DNA of 47,970 nucleotides. It comes from an uncultured Collinsella sp. Lineage in GTDB: Bacteria; Actinomycetota; Coriobacteriia; Coriobacteriales; Coriobacteriaceae. This document shows positions 15,329-23,070 of this stretch, piece by piece. The stretch is taken from the NCBI GenBank assembly GCA_958352845.1, contig CATWQC010000015.1, forward strand, positions 1-47,970, read 5' to 3'. The translations under genes were made by a program, and so were the position numbers. Under the pieces are notes generated by a model, which searched no databases, was not told the DNA's origin, and was given only the letters and a program-made list of their open reading frames with translations. Each line of letters starts with the position of its first letter. Positions within the stretch are counted from its first letter, which is position 1.

Positions 15329-15527
15329 CGACGTACATTTTTGGGAGTATTCAGCATTGGAGCGCGCCGTGCGCCATCCTCAGCGTCCTATTTGGAACGC
15401 AGATAGCGCCCGATCGGCATAAAAAGTGCCCCCGATGGCAAATTACGCCATCGGGGGCACTTAAAACAGTCGTTCTGCACCTCATTCAGGGCATGCCAAT
15501 GCTGAATACTCCCAAAAATGCACGTCG
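15329..15527. repeat. 199-bp element with 32-bp terminal inverted repeats enclosing a terminator
   Basis: Arms at 15329-15360 and 15496-15527 are complementary over 32 bp with one mismatch (15335/15521), which becomes a G-U pair in minus-strand RNA. Between them lies the terminator of the LacI gene. It could be a miniature inverted-repeat element or a very long nested 3'-end hairpin. No target duplication is evident. Confidence 0.8.
15421..15462 (-). terminator. Terminator of the LacI-type gene
   Basis: A 16-bp perfect stem (15424-15439 with 15447-15462), a 7-nt loop, and TTTTTATG on the minus-strand side. It is about 90 nt after the regulator stop. Confidence 0.9.
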
Positions 15528-15552
15528 CAAGAGGGGGTACCTGCTCAATCGG

Positions 15553-16632
15553 CTAAATACCCGCAAGCTCGCAGTAGCGATCGACATTGCTGGCAAATAC
15601 CATCTCGACGGCACCCTTCTGGACGGGCACCGTCGGGGTCCTTCCCCACAGCAGATAATCGCCCAGCGTCTTAGCGCCGCGATACGCCAGGCTCGTCGGG
15701 TCCTTATAGACAATATTGGTAAAGATACCGCGGCGCAAGGCCAGAGCACTTTCGGGAAACAGGTCGTTGCCGATCACCATGACCTGACCGGCCTTGCCGG
15801 TCGAGACGAGCGCGTCGGCAACCACTTCGGAACCAACGGCAAAAACGCTACAGATAAGTTCAGGGGCGTCCGGCGCACTCAAGCGCTTTTCGAGCTCATG
15901 CTCGAGTTGTTTGACTTGCGCATGGGCACCTGCAAGATCCTCAACCTGCCATGGAATATCACGTTCGCGCAGGTAATTGTGGAAGGCGCGAGCGGTTAGA
16001 TAGTGCGAATCGGTATATGGGTCGCCTGTCAAAAGGAGCACGCGGGCGTCGGCCCCAGAAGCATGGACCAGGTTTGCCGCCTGCTCGGCCATAAGGCTGC
16101 CTGCCGTCGAATAATCGGCCAAGCTCGCACCCAAACGATTCAAATGCGGACGGTCGCCGTCGACAAGCTCAATCGTCACGCCCGCCTCGGCGATCTGCCC
16201 CAAAAGCTCAGTCGCACGATCGTCGCCCGGCGCATAGGCGAGCAAGCCATCAATCTTCTCGCCCACCTGCAGACGCTCGTCGATTTGCTCGAGTGCATCA
16301 GCGTAGCCGCCCACGCCAAATTCAACGCGCTCAACCGTAATGCCCCGGTCGATGACCTCCTGTTCAAAGCGATTGCAGCCTTCCCACAGGTAACGGAAAA
16401 AGTACGCTCCCTCGCGCGATGCGCGGGGCAGGCAAAACACCAGATTGATATCCTTGCGGCGCAGGCTTGAGGCACTTGTGTTGCGGTGATAGCCCATGGC
16501 CTCGGCCTTAGCGTTCACCTTGGCGCGCACGGATTCGCTCACGCCGGCCTTTCCCGTCAGGGCTTTGTGCACGGTATTGATGGAAACGCCAAGCTCGGCG
16601 GCTATGTCCTTCATGGTTACGCGAGCGCTCAT
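15553..16632 (-). CDS. LacI-family transcriptional regulator, probable repressor of the pectin/hexuronate genes
   Basis: The protein has 359 residues: an N-terminal HTH (residues 5-26, MKDIAAELGVSINTVHKAL), a hinge near 45-60, then a periplasmic-binding-type sensor domain (about 60-350) ending in VVYKDP-like and VPVQKGAVEMVF segments. The sensor probably binds a uronate or a pathway intermediate. LacI-family operators have a central CpG, as the AGGTGAACGTTCACCT sites do, and this is the only LacI-type gene inside the pectin locus, so it is the best candidate for those sites; this is inferred. GGAG lies 7 nt before the ATG. No copy of the operator is seen at its own promoter, so it may not be autoregulated. 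Confidence 0.88.
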   Translation of the reverse strand: MSARVTMKDIAAELGVSINTVHKALTGKAGVSESVRAKVNAKAEAMGYHRNTSASSLRRKDINLVFCLPRASREGAYFFRYLWEGCNRFEQEVIDRGITVERVEFGVGGYADALEQIDERLQVGEKIDGLLAYAPGDDRATELLGQIAEAGVTIELVDGDRPHLNRLGASLADYSTAGSLMAEQAANLVHASGADARVLLLTGDPYTDSHYLTARAFHNYLRERDIPWQVEDLAGAHAQVKQLEHELEKRLSAPDAPELICSVFAVGSEVVADALVSTGKAGQVMVIGNDLFPESALALRRGIFTNIVYKDPTSLAYRGAKTLGDYLLWGRTPTVPVQKGAVEMVFASNVDRYCELAGI

Positions 16633-16643
16633 GCGGTTACTCC

Positions 16644-16673
16644 GTTATAGATAAGTTGCCAATTAATAGTCCA
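16644..16673 (-). promoter_or_regulatory. Candidate promoter of the LacI-type gene
   Basis: On the minus strand TGGACT (16673-16668), an 18-nt spacer and TATAAC (16649-16644) precede the start codon. No GGTGAACG motif is present. Confidence 0.45.
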
Positions 16674-16725
16674 GTTAACGATACCCCAAAAATACTCTTC
16701 GACTCGCCGTGCTCTCCCTCAAATG

Positions 16726-16765
16726 CACAAAGCGCCCCGCGAACGGATGCCCGCGGAGCGCTTGG
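16726..16765 (-). terminator. Terminator after the FeoB-associated small gene
   Basis: A 12-bp stem (16730-16741 with 16752-16763) with one G-U pair in minus-strand RNA, a 10-nt loop and a TTTGTGCATTTG tail on the minus side. Confidence 0.7.
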
Positions 16766-16776
16766 ATGTCCGGACC

Positions 16777-16977
16777 TTATTTGATACCGCGACCCAAGTC
16801 TTCGGCGATTTTGTCTACGCCCTTAAGTGCGGCGCACGTCTTTTTGTTGGAGCAATGCCCCATGCAAACGCCACCCTGAGCGCAGTCGGCGCAGGTGCCC
16901 TTGCGGTAGATGCGCACGCATACCGCGACAAACGCAATACCGATAACAGCCAGTACAACAATATCGATAGGTGCCAT
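16777..16977 (-). CDS. FeoB-associated Cys-rich membrane protein
   Basis: A 66-residue protein with one N-terminal membrane helix (about 4-24, IDIVVLAVIGIAFVAVCV) and a Cys-rich tail (CADCAQGGVCMGHCSNKKTC). This is the layout of the small FeoC-like/FeoB-associated proteins found after feoB in Firmicutes and Actinobacteria. They may assist Fe(II) transfer or FeoB assembly; no reaction is proven. AGGAGG lies 6 nt before the ATG. It follows feoB by about 200 nt, with the feoB terminator and a REP-like element between, so it may be partly uncoupled from feoB. Confidence 0.82.
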   Translation of the reverse strand: MAPIDIVVLAVIGIAFVAVCVRIYRKGTCADCAQGGVCMGHCSNKKTCAALKGVDKIAEDLGRGIK

Positions 16978-17035
16978 AGCAAGCCTCCTCTAGTTAACCA
17001 TCACTTACTTTACCCCATTCTCCACCTACCAAATA

Positions 17036-17109
17036 GGGACAGGTTTATTTTGGTCGGTTTTATCTGCGGAAACGCCACATCTTACTTCTGGAGCAAAGCA
17101 ATCTGTCCC
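17036..17109. repeat. REP-like 74-bp repeat with GGGACAG...CTGTCCC ends
   Basis: The ends GGGACAGGTTT and AATCTGTCCC are near inverted repeats. GGGACAG-type termini are common in extragenic repeats mobilised by REP-associated transposases. It lies in the feoB to small-gene gap. No second copy is in the window. Confidence 0.5.
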
Positions 17110-17120
17110 CCCATTGCGTC

Positions 17121-17152
17121 AAAAAGCCCGAGTGTCACTAAGACACCCGGGC
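17121..17152 (-). terminator. Terminator of feoB
   Basis: An 11-bp stem (17126-17136 with 17142-17152) with one G-U pair in minus RNA, a 5-nt loop and a TTTTTGACG tail on the minus strand. Confidence 0.85.
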
Positions 17153-17182
17153 TCGTGGAAAGGGGTTGATCCCTATTCGGAC

Positions 17183-19510
17183 TTAGGCGGAAACTGCAGC
17201 GGAAGCAGTGTTGGTCTCGTCCTCGTCGGTCCAAGCGTGCTTGGGCATAGGACGGAAAATCTGGAAGAGCATCGCGACCAGCAGCACGATAGCCACAACC
17301 GTCCAGAAGCCAAACTGCCCAAGGACAAGCAGGTTATAGAACTGGTTGATGAACAGGCCGATCACCCAAGCGAAGGCGCACTCGTAGCCGAGGGCAATCG
17401 CGGTCCACTTGCCGGAATCCATCTGGTTGCGGATGGTACCCATAGCGGCAAAGCACGGAGCGCACAGCAGGTTGAACGCGCCGAAGGCAACGCAGGCGCC
17501 CATGGTGGGGAACATGCCGGCAAACGCGGTCCACAGGCTCGGGTCGGTCTCGCCCGCGTCGGCGACGGACAGCAGCGAGCCGGCGGTGGCGACAACGTTC
17601 TCCTTGGCGACGAGGCCAGAGACAGTCAGCGCGGTTGCCTGCCAGGTGCTAAAGCCGAGCGGGGCGAAGATCCAAGCGACCAGGTTGCCCAGCATGGCGA
17701 GCACGGAGTAGTCCATGAACTCCTCGGGGATGCCGTCCATCGCAGGCAGGAAGCCAAAGGAGCCGTTGTAGCTACCAAAGTTGGAGAGGAACCACACCAC
17801 GACGGTAGAGGCGAAGATGACCGTGCCAGCCTTCTTGATAAAGGCCCAGCAGCGCTCCCACACGTGCAGCGCCCAAGAGCGGATCGCCGGGAAGTGATAA
17901 GCCGGGAGCTCCATGACAAACGGGGTCGGACGGCCGGCGAAGAGCTTGGTCTTCTTGAGCATGAGGCCCGAGGCGATGACGGCAAAGACGCCCAGGAAGT
18001 AGAAGAGCGGGCTGATCCACGCGGCGGTGGTGGAAGAATCGCCGATGATGGAACCCATGAGCAGGGCGATGATCGGCAGCTTGGCGCCACAGGGAATAAA
18101 CGTGGTGGTCATGACCGTCATGCGGCGGTCCTTCTCGTTCTCGATGGTCTTGGTGGCCATGACGCCGGGGACGCCGCAGCCCGAGGACACGAGCATGGGG
18201 ATGAAAGACTTACCGGACAGGCCAAAGCGGCGGAACACGCGGTCCATGATAAAGGCGACGCGGGCCATATAGCCGCAGTCCTCCAGGAAGGACAGCATGA
18301 CGAACAGCAGGAACATCTGCGGGACGAAGCCGAAGATGGCGCCCAGGCCGCCGACGATGCCGTCGCAGACCAGCGAATCGACCAGGCCACCGTCCTCGGT
18401 GCCGCCCGCCACAAGGGCGTCGTGCACCACGGTGGTGATACCCGGGACATAGGGGCCGTACTGTGCCGGGTCGACCGAGTCGGCATTGTCACCCGCAGCC
18501 TCGACGGCCGCGTCGTAGGCGTCGCGACCCTGGCCGAGCACATACCAACCGTCGGTACCGAAGAGCTGGTCGTTGGTGAAGTCGGTCACCGTGCCGCCCA
18601 AGGTAGAAACGGCGATGTAGTACACGCAGAACATGATGACCACAAAGATCGGCAGGCCCAGGATACGGTTGGTAACCACGCGGTCGATCTTCTCGGAGGT
18701 GCTCATCTTTGCCGGAGCCTTGGTGAGGCACTCGTCAATGATGTGGGCAATCACGCCGTAACGCTCGCCGGTGATGATGGACTCGGCGTCGTCGTCGCAG
18801 TCCTGCTCGCACTGGGCGACCAGCTGCTCCACGCGAGCGGCCTTCTCCTTGGTGAGGTTGATGAGCTTGCAGGCGTCCGCGTCGCGCTCGAACAGCTTGA
18901 CGGCGTAGTAGCGACGCTTTTTGGCGGGAACGCTTGCCGGCAGATTGTTCTCGATGTGGTCCAGAACGTCCTCGATGGAGGAATCGAACTTGTGCTCCGG
19001 CACCTGGCCCTTAGAAGCAGCGGACTTCTTGACCTGCTCGAAGAGCTCCTTGATGCCCTTGTTCTTAAGAGCCGAGATCATCATGACCGGGCAGCCGAGC
19101 TTCTTGGAGAGCTTGTCCGTGTCGATCTTATCGCCGTTCTTCTCGACCAGGTCGGCCATGTTGAGGGCAACGACCACGGGCAGGCCGGTCTCGATAACCT
19201 GAAGCGCCAGGTACAGGTTGCGCTCGAGGTTGGTGGCGTCGACAACCTGGACGACCACATCGGGCTCGCCGCTCATGAGGTAATCGCGCGAGCATTGCTC
19301 CTCGGGGCTGTAGGGGGAAAGCGAGTAGATGCCAGGGAGGTCCGTGATGGTAACGTTCTTGTCGCTTAGGAGCTTGGCTTCCTTTTTCTCAACCGTGACG
19401 CCGGGCCAGTTGCCAACGTAGCCGTTGGCGCCGGTGATCAGGTTGAAAAGCGTGGTCTTGCCGCAGTTGGGGTTACCCGCCAGCGCGACATGGATCTGAG
19501 AATCCGCCAT
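17183..19510 (-). CDS. feoB: Ferrous iron transport protein B
   Basis: The protein has 775 residues. The N-terminal G domain has G1 GNPNCGKTT (12-20), G3 DLPGIYSLSPYSPEE and G4 NMAD; it is followed by the helical GDI region and a C-terminal membrane part with the two Gate motifs, including SSGCGVPG and the CGAKLPI block. It imports Fe(II) across the inner membrane. ATG at 19510 with AAGGAAGAA upstream. It is preceded by two feoA genes. An inverted repeat at 19585-19604 suggests its own iron-controlled promoter in addition to read-through from feoA. Confidence 0.95.
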   Translation of the reverse strand: MADSQIHVALAGNPNCGKTTLFNLITGANGYVGNWPGVTVEKKEAKLLSDKNVTITDLPGIYSLSPYSPEEQCSRDYLMSGEPDVVVQVVDATNLERNLYLALQVIETGLPVVVALNMADLVEKNGDKIDTDKLSKKLGCPVMMISALKNKGIKELFEQVKKSAASKGQVPEHKFDSSIEDVLDHIENNLPASVPAKKRRYYAVKLFERDADACKLINLTKEKAARVEQLVAQCEQDCDDDAESIITGERYGVIAHIIDECLTKAPAKMSTSEKIDRVVTNRILGLPIFVVIMFCVYYIAVSTLGGTVTDFTNDQLFGTDGWYVLGQGRDAYDAAVEAAGDNADSVDPAQYGPYVPGITTVVHDALVAGGTEDGGLVDSLVCDGIVGGLGAIFGFVPQMFLLFVMLSFLEDCGYMARVAFIMDRVFRRFGLSGKSFIPMLVSSGCGVPGVMATKTIENEKDRRMTVMTTTFIPCGAKLPIIALLMGSIIGDSSTTAAWISPLFYFLGVFAVIASGLMLKKTKLFAGRPTPFVMELPAYHFPAIRSWALHVWERCWAFIKKAGTVIFASTVVVWFLSNFGSYNGSFGFLPAMDGIPEEFMDYSVLAMLGNLVAWIFAPLGFSTWQATALTVSGLVAKENVVATAGSLLSVADAGETDPSLWTAFAGMFPTMGACVAFGAFNLLCAPCFAAMGTIRNQMDSGKWTAIALGYECAFAWVIGLFINQFYNLLVLGQFGFWTVVAIVLLVAMLFQIFRPMPKHAWTDEDETNTASAAVSA

Positions 19511-19584
19511 TCAATCCTTCTTCCTTGTGTGCCTGTGCTGCTTTCTCCGCGCAGGCTGGATAATGTGCTTAAAATTGCAGCATT

Positions 19585-19604
19585 AAGTTAGAAATACCTA
19601 ACTT
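19585..19604. promoter_or_regulatory. Candidate iron/metal box upstream of feoB
   Basis: AAGTTAG, 6 nt, CTAACTT: a 20-bp inverted repeat resembling DtxR/IdeR-family sites (TTAG...CTAA). It lies about 75 bp upstream of the feoB start. A binding protein is not encoded in the window. Confidence 0.55.
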
Positions 19605-19632
19605 TATCTGCAGAAATATGCGCCGCGAGTCC

Positions 19633-19854
19633 TTACTGGACCTCGACGACGGCGGCCTCCTCCTTGCGGATGGAAAGCTCGTAGCCGCGCACGTTGATCT
19701 CGACCGGATCACCGAGCGGTGCAACCTTTACGACCTTGAACGAAGTGCCCTTGATGAGCCCCAGGTCCATAAGGTGGCGGCGAAGCGCACCCTCACCGTG
19801 AAGCTTGACGATGGTAGAGCTCTCGCCCACCTTAACGTCACCCAACGTCTTCAT
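19633..19854 (-). CDS. feoA: FeoA domain protein (second copy)
   Basis: A 73-residue SH3-like FeoA protein with HLMDLGLIKGTSFKVVKVAPLGDPVEINVRGYELSIRKEEA, the family core, shown here in part by HLMDLGLIKG and GYELSIRKEEA. FeoA partners FeoB and supports Fe(II) uptake. It starts at 19854 and is separated from the first feoA by 39 nt, so the two are co-transcribed. feoB follows after 122 nt. Confidence 0.9.
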   Translation of the reverse strand: MKTLGDVKVGESSTIVKLHGEGALRRHLMDLGLIKGTSFKVVKVAPLGDPVEINVRGYELSIRKEEAAVVEVQ

Positions 19855-19893
19855 CCTCTTGTCCCCCTTTCGGTTTTTATGAAATGCTGCAGA

Positions 19894-20136
19894 CTAACCG
19901 ACGGTCATGATGTGCATGGCAACCTTGGAATCGATACCAAAGCGTGCGCCCAGCACAGTGACGATGATATTGGCGCCACTCGAGCTCACCACGTGGATTT
20001 CGTTGCCCTCGACAAAGCCGAGGTCCTTGAGGTGGTGCTTCATATCCTCATTGCCCTTTACACGAGACACGCGCACGGTTTCGCCCGCTTTCACCATCGA
20101 AAGCGGCATGGCCGGCATCTGCGGTCCGCAAGACAT
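19894..20136 (-). CDS. feoA: FeoA domain protein (first copy)
   Basis: An 80-residue protein with a short Met/Pro-rich leader (MSCGPQMPAMPLSMVKAGE) and the FeoA core HLKDLGFVEGNEIHVVSSSG and GARFGIDSKVAM. The leader is longer than in the second copy and contains a Cys that might touch metal; that is speculation. It is the first gene of the feo operon, downstream of the inverted repeat pair at 20179-20232. Confidence 0.88.
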   Translation of the reverse strand: MSCGPQMPAMPLSMVKAGETVRVSRVKGNEDMKHHLKDLGFVEGNEIHVVSSSGANIIVTVLGARFGIDSKVAMHIMTVG

Positions 20137-20178
20137 GAGTGGCTCCTAACGTCAGTTCGTCCTCAACATCGACGCGTT

Positions 20179-20232
20179 AAAAGTTAACCACGTCTATGTT
20201 CGCTATAGTAAACTAGCACGTGGTTAACTTTT
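20179..20232. promoter_or_regulatory. Inverted operator pair at the feo promoter
   Basis: AAAAGTTAACCACGT (20179-20193) and its exact reverse complement (20218-20232) are separated by 24 bp, forming a perfect 15-bp inverted repeat that flanks a TACTAT/TATAGC -10-like segment on the minus strand. It is a candidate site for a metal-responsive repressor. Confidence 0.6.
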
Positions 20233-20277
20233 TGGAAAGGGTCCCCATTCAGATTTCGAAAAAGTTTCCCATACGAA

Positions 20278-20318
20278 ACAAAAGGGCGCGGCAAAGGACC
20301 ATCCTTTACCACGCCCTG
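20278..20318 (-). terminator. Terminator of the HPr-like gene
   Basis: A 16-bp stem (20283-20298 with 20302-20317), with the single C/T difference paired as U-G in minus-strand RNA, a 3-nt loop, and TTTTGTTTC on the minus side. Confidence 0.88.
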
Positions 20319-20324
20319 TCATGC

Positions 20325-20573
20325 TTAAAGCGAGAGGTTTCTGATCGACGTAACGCAGGAAGCCTCGTCTACGCCCGAAACGCGGAAGATGATGTCCTCG
20401 CCGCACTCGCCGTAGAGAGCCATGAGTCCCATGACATCGCGGCCATCCGTGTGGCGATCGCCGATGCTGACTGACACGTCGCTACGATGCTTGGCAATGA
20501 TGTCATAGAGCAGCGCAACCGGGCGGGCATGTAATCCCAACGGATCTTTAATCGTCTTTGTAAACTCGACCAT
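20325..20573 (-). CDS. HPr-family phosphocarrier with Asp at position 46
   Basis: The protein has 82 residues and the HPr fold pattern. The active-site block LGLHARP places His15 exactly at the PTS phosphorylation position. The second block reads TDGRDVMGLMAL, so residues 45-46 are Arg-Asp where Gram-positive HPr has Lys-Ser46, the HPr kinase target. The Asp would mimic a phosphoserine, or simply show that HPrK control is absent. It could be true HPr or a Crh/NPr-like variant; retention of His15 favours a phosphocarrier. ATG at 20573 with GGGAGG 4 nt upstream; an upstream frame extension to 20618 is not needed. It is a single-gene unit with its own terminator. Confidence 0.8.
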   Translation of the reverse strand: MVEFTKTIKDPLGLHARPVALLYDIIAKHRSDVSVSIGDRHTDGRDVMGLMALYGECGEDIIFRVSGVDEASCVTSIRNLSL

Positions 20574-20666
20574 GTCCCCTCCCACGACATCGCACATTCG
20601 GCCGGCAAACCCAGCCACGTGGTAGTTATTGTAGCGTTAGATGCTTGTCGAGGACCCCTCCGGATA

Positions 20667-20894
20667 CCCCGTGGTCAAAAAGTGGCAAATATGAGTACTG
20701 TCACCAATTTAGTAGCAGCAAAATCGAGAGCAAATTGCCTACTTTGAGCGATTCGAAGAGGTTGAAAGCCGTCAAACGCCCTTTAAGGGGGGTTAGATAG
20801 ATTGATTTTGAGCCCATTTTCGCTCAGAACAGGCCAAAAAATATGACACCTCTTTTGCAACAGTACTCATATTTGGCATTTTTGCCCACAGGGT
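20667..20894. repeat. 228-bp intergenic element with about 35-bp imperfect inverted ends
   Basis: The arms 20667-20701 and 20860-20894 pair imperfectly; their inner 16 bp (CAAATATGAGTACTGT and its complement) are exact. The interior is AT-richer than its surroundings, with no open frame or coding signal. It fills most of the 421-bp gap between the HPr-like gene and the permease. It looks like a mobile miniature element or a long structured RNA rather than regulatory spacer. Confidence 0.75.
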
Positions 20895-20916
20895 CCAAAA
20901 TCCATGTCCCAAAACA

Positions 20917-20948
20917 CAAAAGGAGGGGCCTCGTAAGGCCCCTCCTTA
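20917..20948 (-). terminator. Terminator of the amino-acid permease gene
   Basis: An 11-bp stem AAGGAGGGGCC/GGCCCCTCCTT with a 6-nt loop and TTGTGTTTTGG on the minus side. Confidence 0.85.
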
Positions 20949-20994
20949 GGAAAGGGAATCGATTTATTCCACAGCCGTAGATTAATCCTAGCCG

Positions 20995-22458
20995 CTACTC
21001 CATCATGTCGAGGACGGAGGGGCGAAGCTCGTTCTCAGCAGCCTCGGGATCGGTTTCGCGCAGGCGGTTGATGTAGCGGTTGTACCACATCACGGCAAGG
21101 CCCAGGAAGACAACCACGCCGCCGACGTTGTAGACCAGCGTCAGCCACAGAGGCTGATCGAGCGGAATGGTGCCGCAGATAAGCACGAAGCAGAAGACCA
21201 CAAGCAGGAATGCAGCAATGACCAGGCCAAAGGTGCGCGAACCCATGCGGAAGCCACGGGGAGCAGCGTCGAAGTTCTTGCGCAACATAAAGTAGGCAAG
21301 CAAGATCAGCAGCGGCGGGAGCAGAGCGGTGGCAGCCGTCATGTTGGTGACGATCATGAGCAGGTCGTCGAGGTTACCGGAGCCCAGGGCCGGGATGATC
21401 AGGATGGGGACGACGATGGCGAACTGCAGCCAGGCAGCGCGGGCAGGAATGCCGTGCTCGTTGAGCTCGACGATCTTGCTACCAAAGACGCCCTTGGGGA
21501 TCTCGGTGAAGAACACCTTGATGGGAGCGGAGGTCCACATCATGAGGGAGCCCAGCGTGGCGGCGAGAAGGATCAAGCCGATGGCGCGCGTAGACACTTC
21601 CATGGGAATGCCAAAGTGGGCAAAGACAGCGCCGAATACGTCGAAGATACCGGTGGAGATGGCAACGCCGCCCTCGGGGATGAACAGGTTAACCAGCAGC
21701 GAAGCGCCTGCATACAGAAGGCCGATGGTCAGGCCGGCGATAACGACGGTGCGCACGAAGGCCTTGACGCCACCCTTAAGGTCGTTAAGGAACACGCCGA
21801 CAGACTCAGCGCCGCCAACGCCCTGGATGATCCAGGCAAGCGTACCGAAGAAGCCCCACGCAGTTGCGAAGTTGCTCATGTCGGGAGCCATGTTAGCGGG
21901 AGTAGGAGCCGTAGCGAACTCAACGCCGCCAAAGGCAGCAGCCAGGGACAGCAGGATGAACACGGCGGTCAGGCCGAGAGCCGCGGTCGAACCGAAGGAG
22001 GAAATGGAGCCGATCCACTTAGCGCCCTTGGTCGAAACCCACGTGGCGATAGCAAAGACGACGATCTCGATAATGGTGATCCACAGCTGCGAAAGCTCGG
22101 CGTTGGCACCAAAGAACACGTAGCTCGCGTAGATGATGACGTTGGGCAGGACGGACGCAAAGAAGAACAGGTTAACAAACCAGTAGCTAAATGCCGTCAG
22201 GAACGCCCAGCGACCACCCATCGAGGTCTTAACCCATGCGTACACGCCAGACTCGGAGTCCTTGTTGAGGCCGACGAACTCGGCGGTAACCAGGGTATAG
22301 GGGACAAAGTACAAAAGCGTGGCGAAGAAGAACGACGGCGCAGCTGCCAAGCCGATGGCCGCGTTGTTGTTGATGATGTTCTTGATACCGAACACGGCGG
22401 CGACCGTCATGCCCAGCAGAGCGAACGAACCAATCGTTCCTCGTTTTTCAGAGCTCAT
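20995..22458 (-). CDS. APC-family amino acid permease/antiporter
   Basis: The protein has 487 residues and about twelve to thirteen hydrophobic segments. It shows the APC-family opening (GSFALLGMTVAAVFGIKN), a YAWVKTSMGGRWAFLTAF loop after TM2 and a WIIQGVGGAESVGVF segment in TM6. It is closest in style to the glutamate:GABA antiporter/YjeM subgroup; the substrate is not determinable. ATG at 22458 with GGGAGG 4 nt upstream; a TTG 12 nt earlier is rejected. It stands alone, between the ebgC terminator and its own terminator. Confidence 0.82.
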   Translation of the reverse strand: MSSEKRGTIGSFALLGMTVAAVFGIKNIINNNAAIGLAAAPSFFFATLLYFVPYTLVTAEFVGLNKDSESGVYAWVKTSMGGRWAFLTAFSYWFVNLFFFASVLPNVIIYASYVFFGANAELSQLWITIIEIVVFAIATWVSTKGAKWIGSISSFGSTAALGLTAVFILLSLAAAFGGVEFATAPTPANMAPDMSNFATAWGFFGTLAWIIQGVGGAESVGVFLNDLKGGVKAFVRTVVIAGLTIGLLYAGASLLVNLFIPEGGVAISTGIFDVFGAVFAHFGIPMEVSTRAIGLILLAATLGSLMMWTSAPIKVFFTEIPKGVFGSKIVELNEHGIPARAAWLQFAIVVPILIIPALGSGNLDDLLMIVTNMTAATALLPPLLILLAYFMLRKNFDAAPRGFRMGSRTFGLVIAAFLLVVFCFVLICGTIPLDQPLWLTLVYNVGGVVVFLGLAVMWYNRYINRLRETDPEAAENELRPSVLDMME

Positions 22459-22490
22459 AAGCCCTCCCAATCATCTGTTAAATGTCATCT

Positions 22491-22525
22491 AAAACCGTCC
22501 GAGCTGCAAGTGCAAACACGGACGG
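22491..22525 (-). terminator. Terminator after the ebgC-like gene
   Basis: Stem CCGTCCG/CGGACGG with a 17-nt interior and TTTTAGAT on the minus strand. Confidence 0.65.
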
Positions 22526-22611
22526 CGCACCTGCTAAGGGGAATGGGGAAAAGGGAGTCAACAAAGCCATCCCCCTTAACGGCGCGAAGCAAACGTCCAG
22601 GCGGACGAATA

Positions 22612-23067
22612 CTACTTGTTGGGGAAGGAATAACCTTCGACTGTCACGTGCAGTACCACGACGCGGGGATCCGCGGCATCGGCCACGACACGGTAGGCCT
22701 CGTCAATTTCGACGACGGCAACGCCGCCGGCGGGAATCGTCACGGTCTCCCCCGTACCCTCAAAGCGCTCGCGATCATCGATATCGCTGTAGGCGCGCGT
22801 ACAGGTAAGATCGGCCTTGGAAGCCACCTCAACGGTCAGATTGCCGTCGAGCGGGGCGAGCACGGCATGGTAGCGACGGTGACCGACCAGATCGGCAGTA
22901 GCCGCCTCGTGGGCGTTCACCCACCAATACACCAGCGAGTCGCCGATAGAGTACGCCACATCGTGCTGCAGTTCAGAAACGCCGTCGAGTGCCTGACCGG
23001 TACGCATCCACTTCTTGACGGACTTCATCTGGGCGTCGAAATCGGCACGCGAGTTAAAGATATGCAT
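22612..23067 (-). CDS. ebgC: EbgC-like beta-galactosidase small subunit (YhcH/YiaL family)
   Basis: A 151-residue cupin-like protein of the DUF386/YhcH/YjgK/YiaL family; the EbgC member is the beta subunit of evolved beta-galactosidase and is needed for full activity of EbgA. Visible family marks are HRRYHAVLAPLDG, then ERFEGTGETVTIPAGGVAV and a metal-site-like RVVVLHVTVEG near the end. It begins 3 nt after the large-subunit stop, so the pair is translationally coupled. The assignment as EbgC depends on that pairing, since other family members act on sialic or ulosonic sugars. Confidence 0.82.
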   Translation of the reverse strand: MHIFNSRADFDAQMKSVKKWMRTGQALDGVSELQHDVAYSIGDSLVYWWVNAHEAATADLVGHRRYHAVLAPLDGNLTVEVASKADLTCTRAYSDIDDRERFEGTGETVTIPAGGVAVVEIDEAYRVVADAADPRVVVLHVTVEGYSFPNK

Positions 23068-23070
23068 GAC

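Noticed and set aside
17114..19369. A 751-codon plus-strand open frame opposite feoB
   Set aside because: Antisense shadow; the product is rich in Gly, Asp and His with no recognisable motif, whereas feoB has all G motifs.
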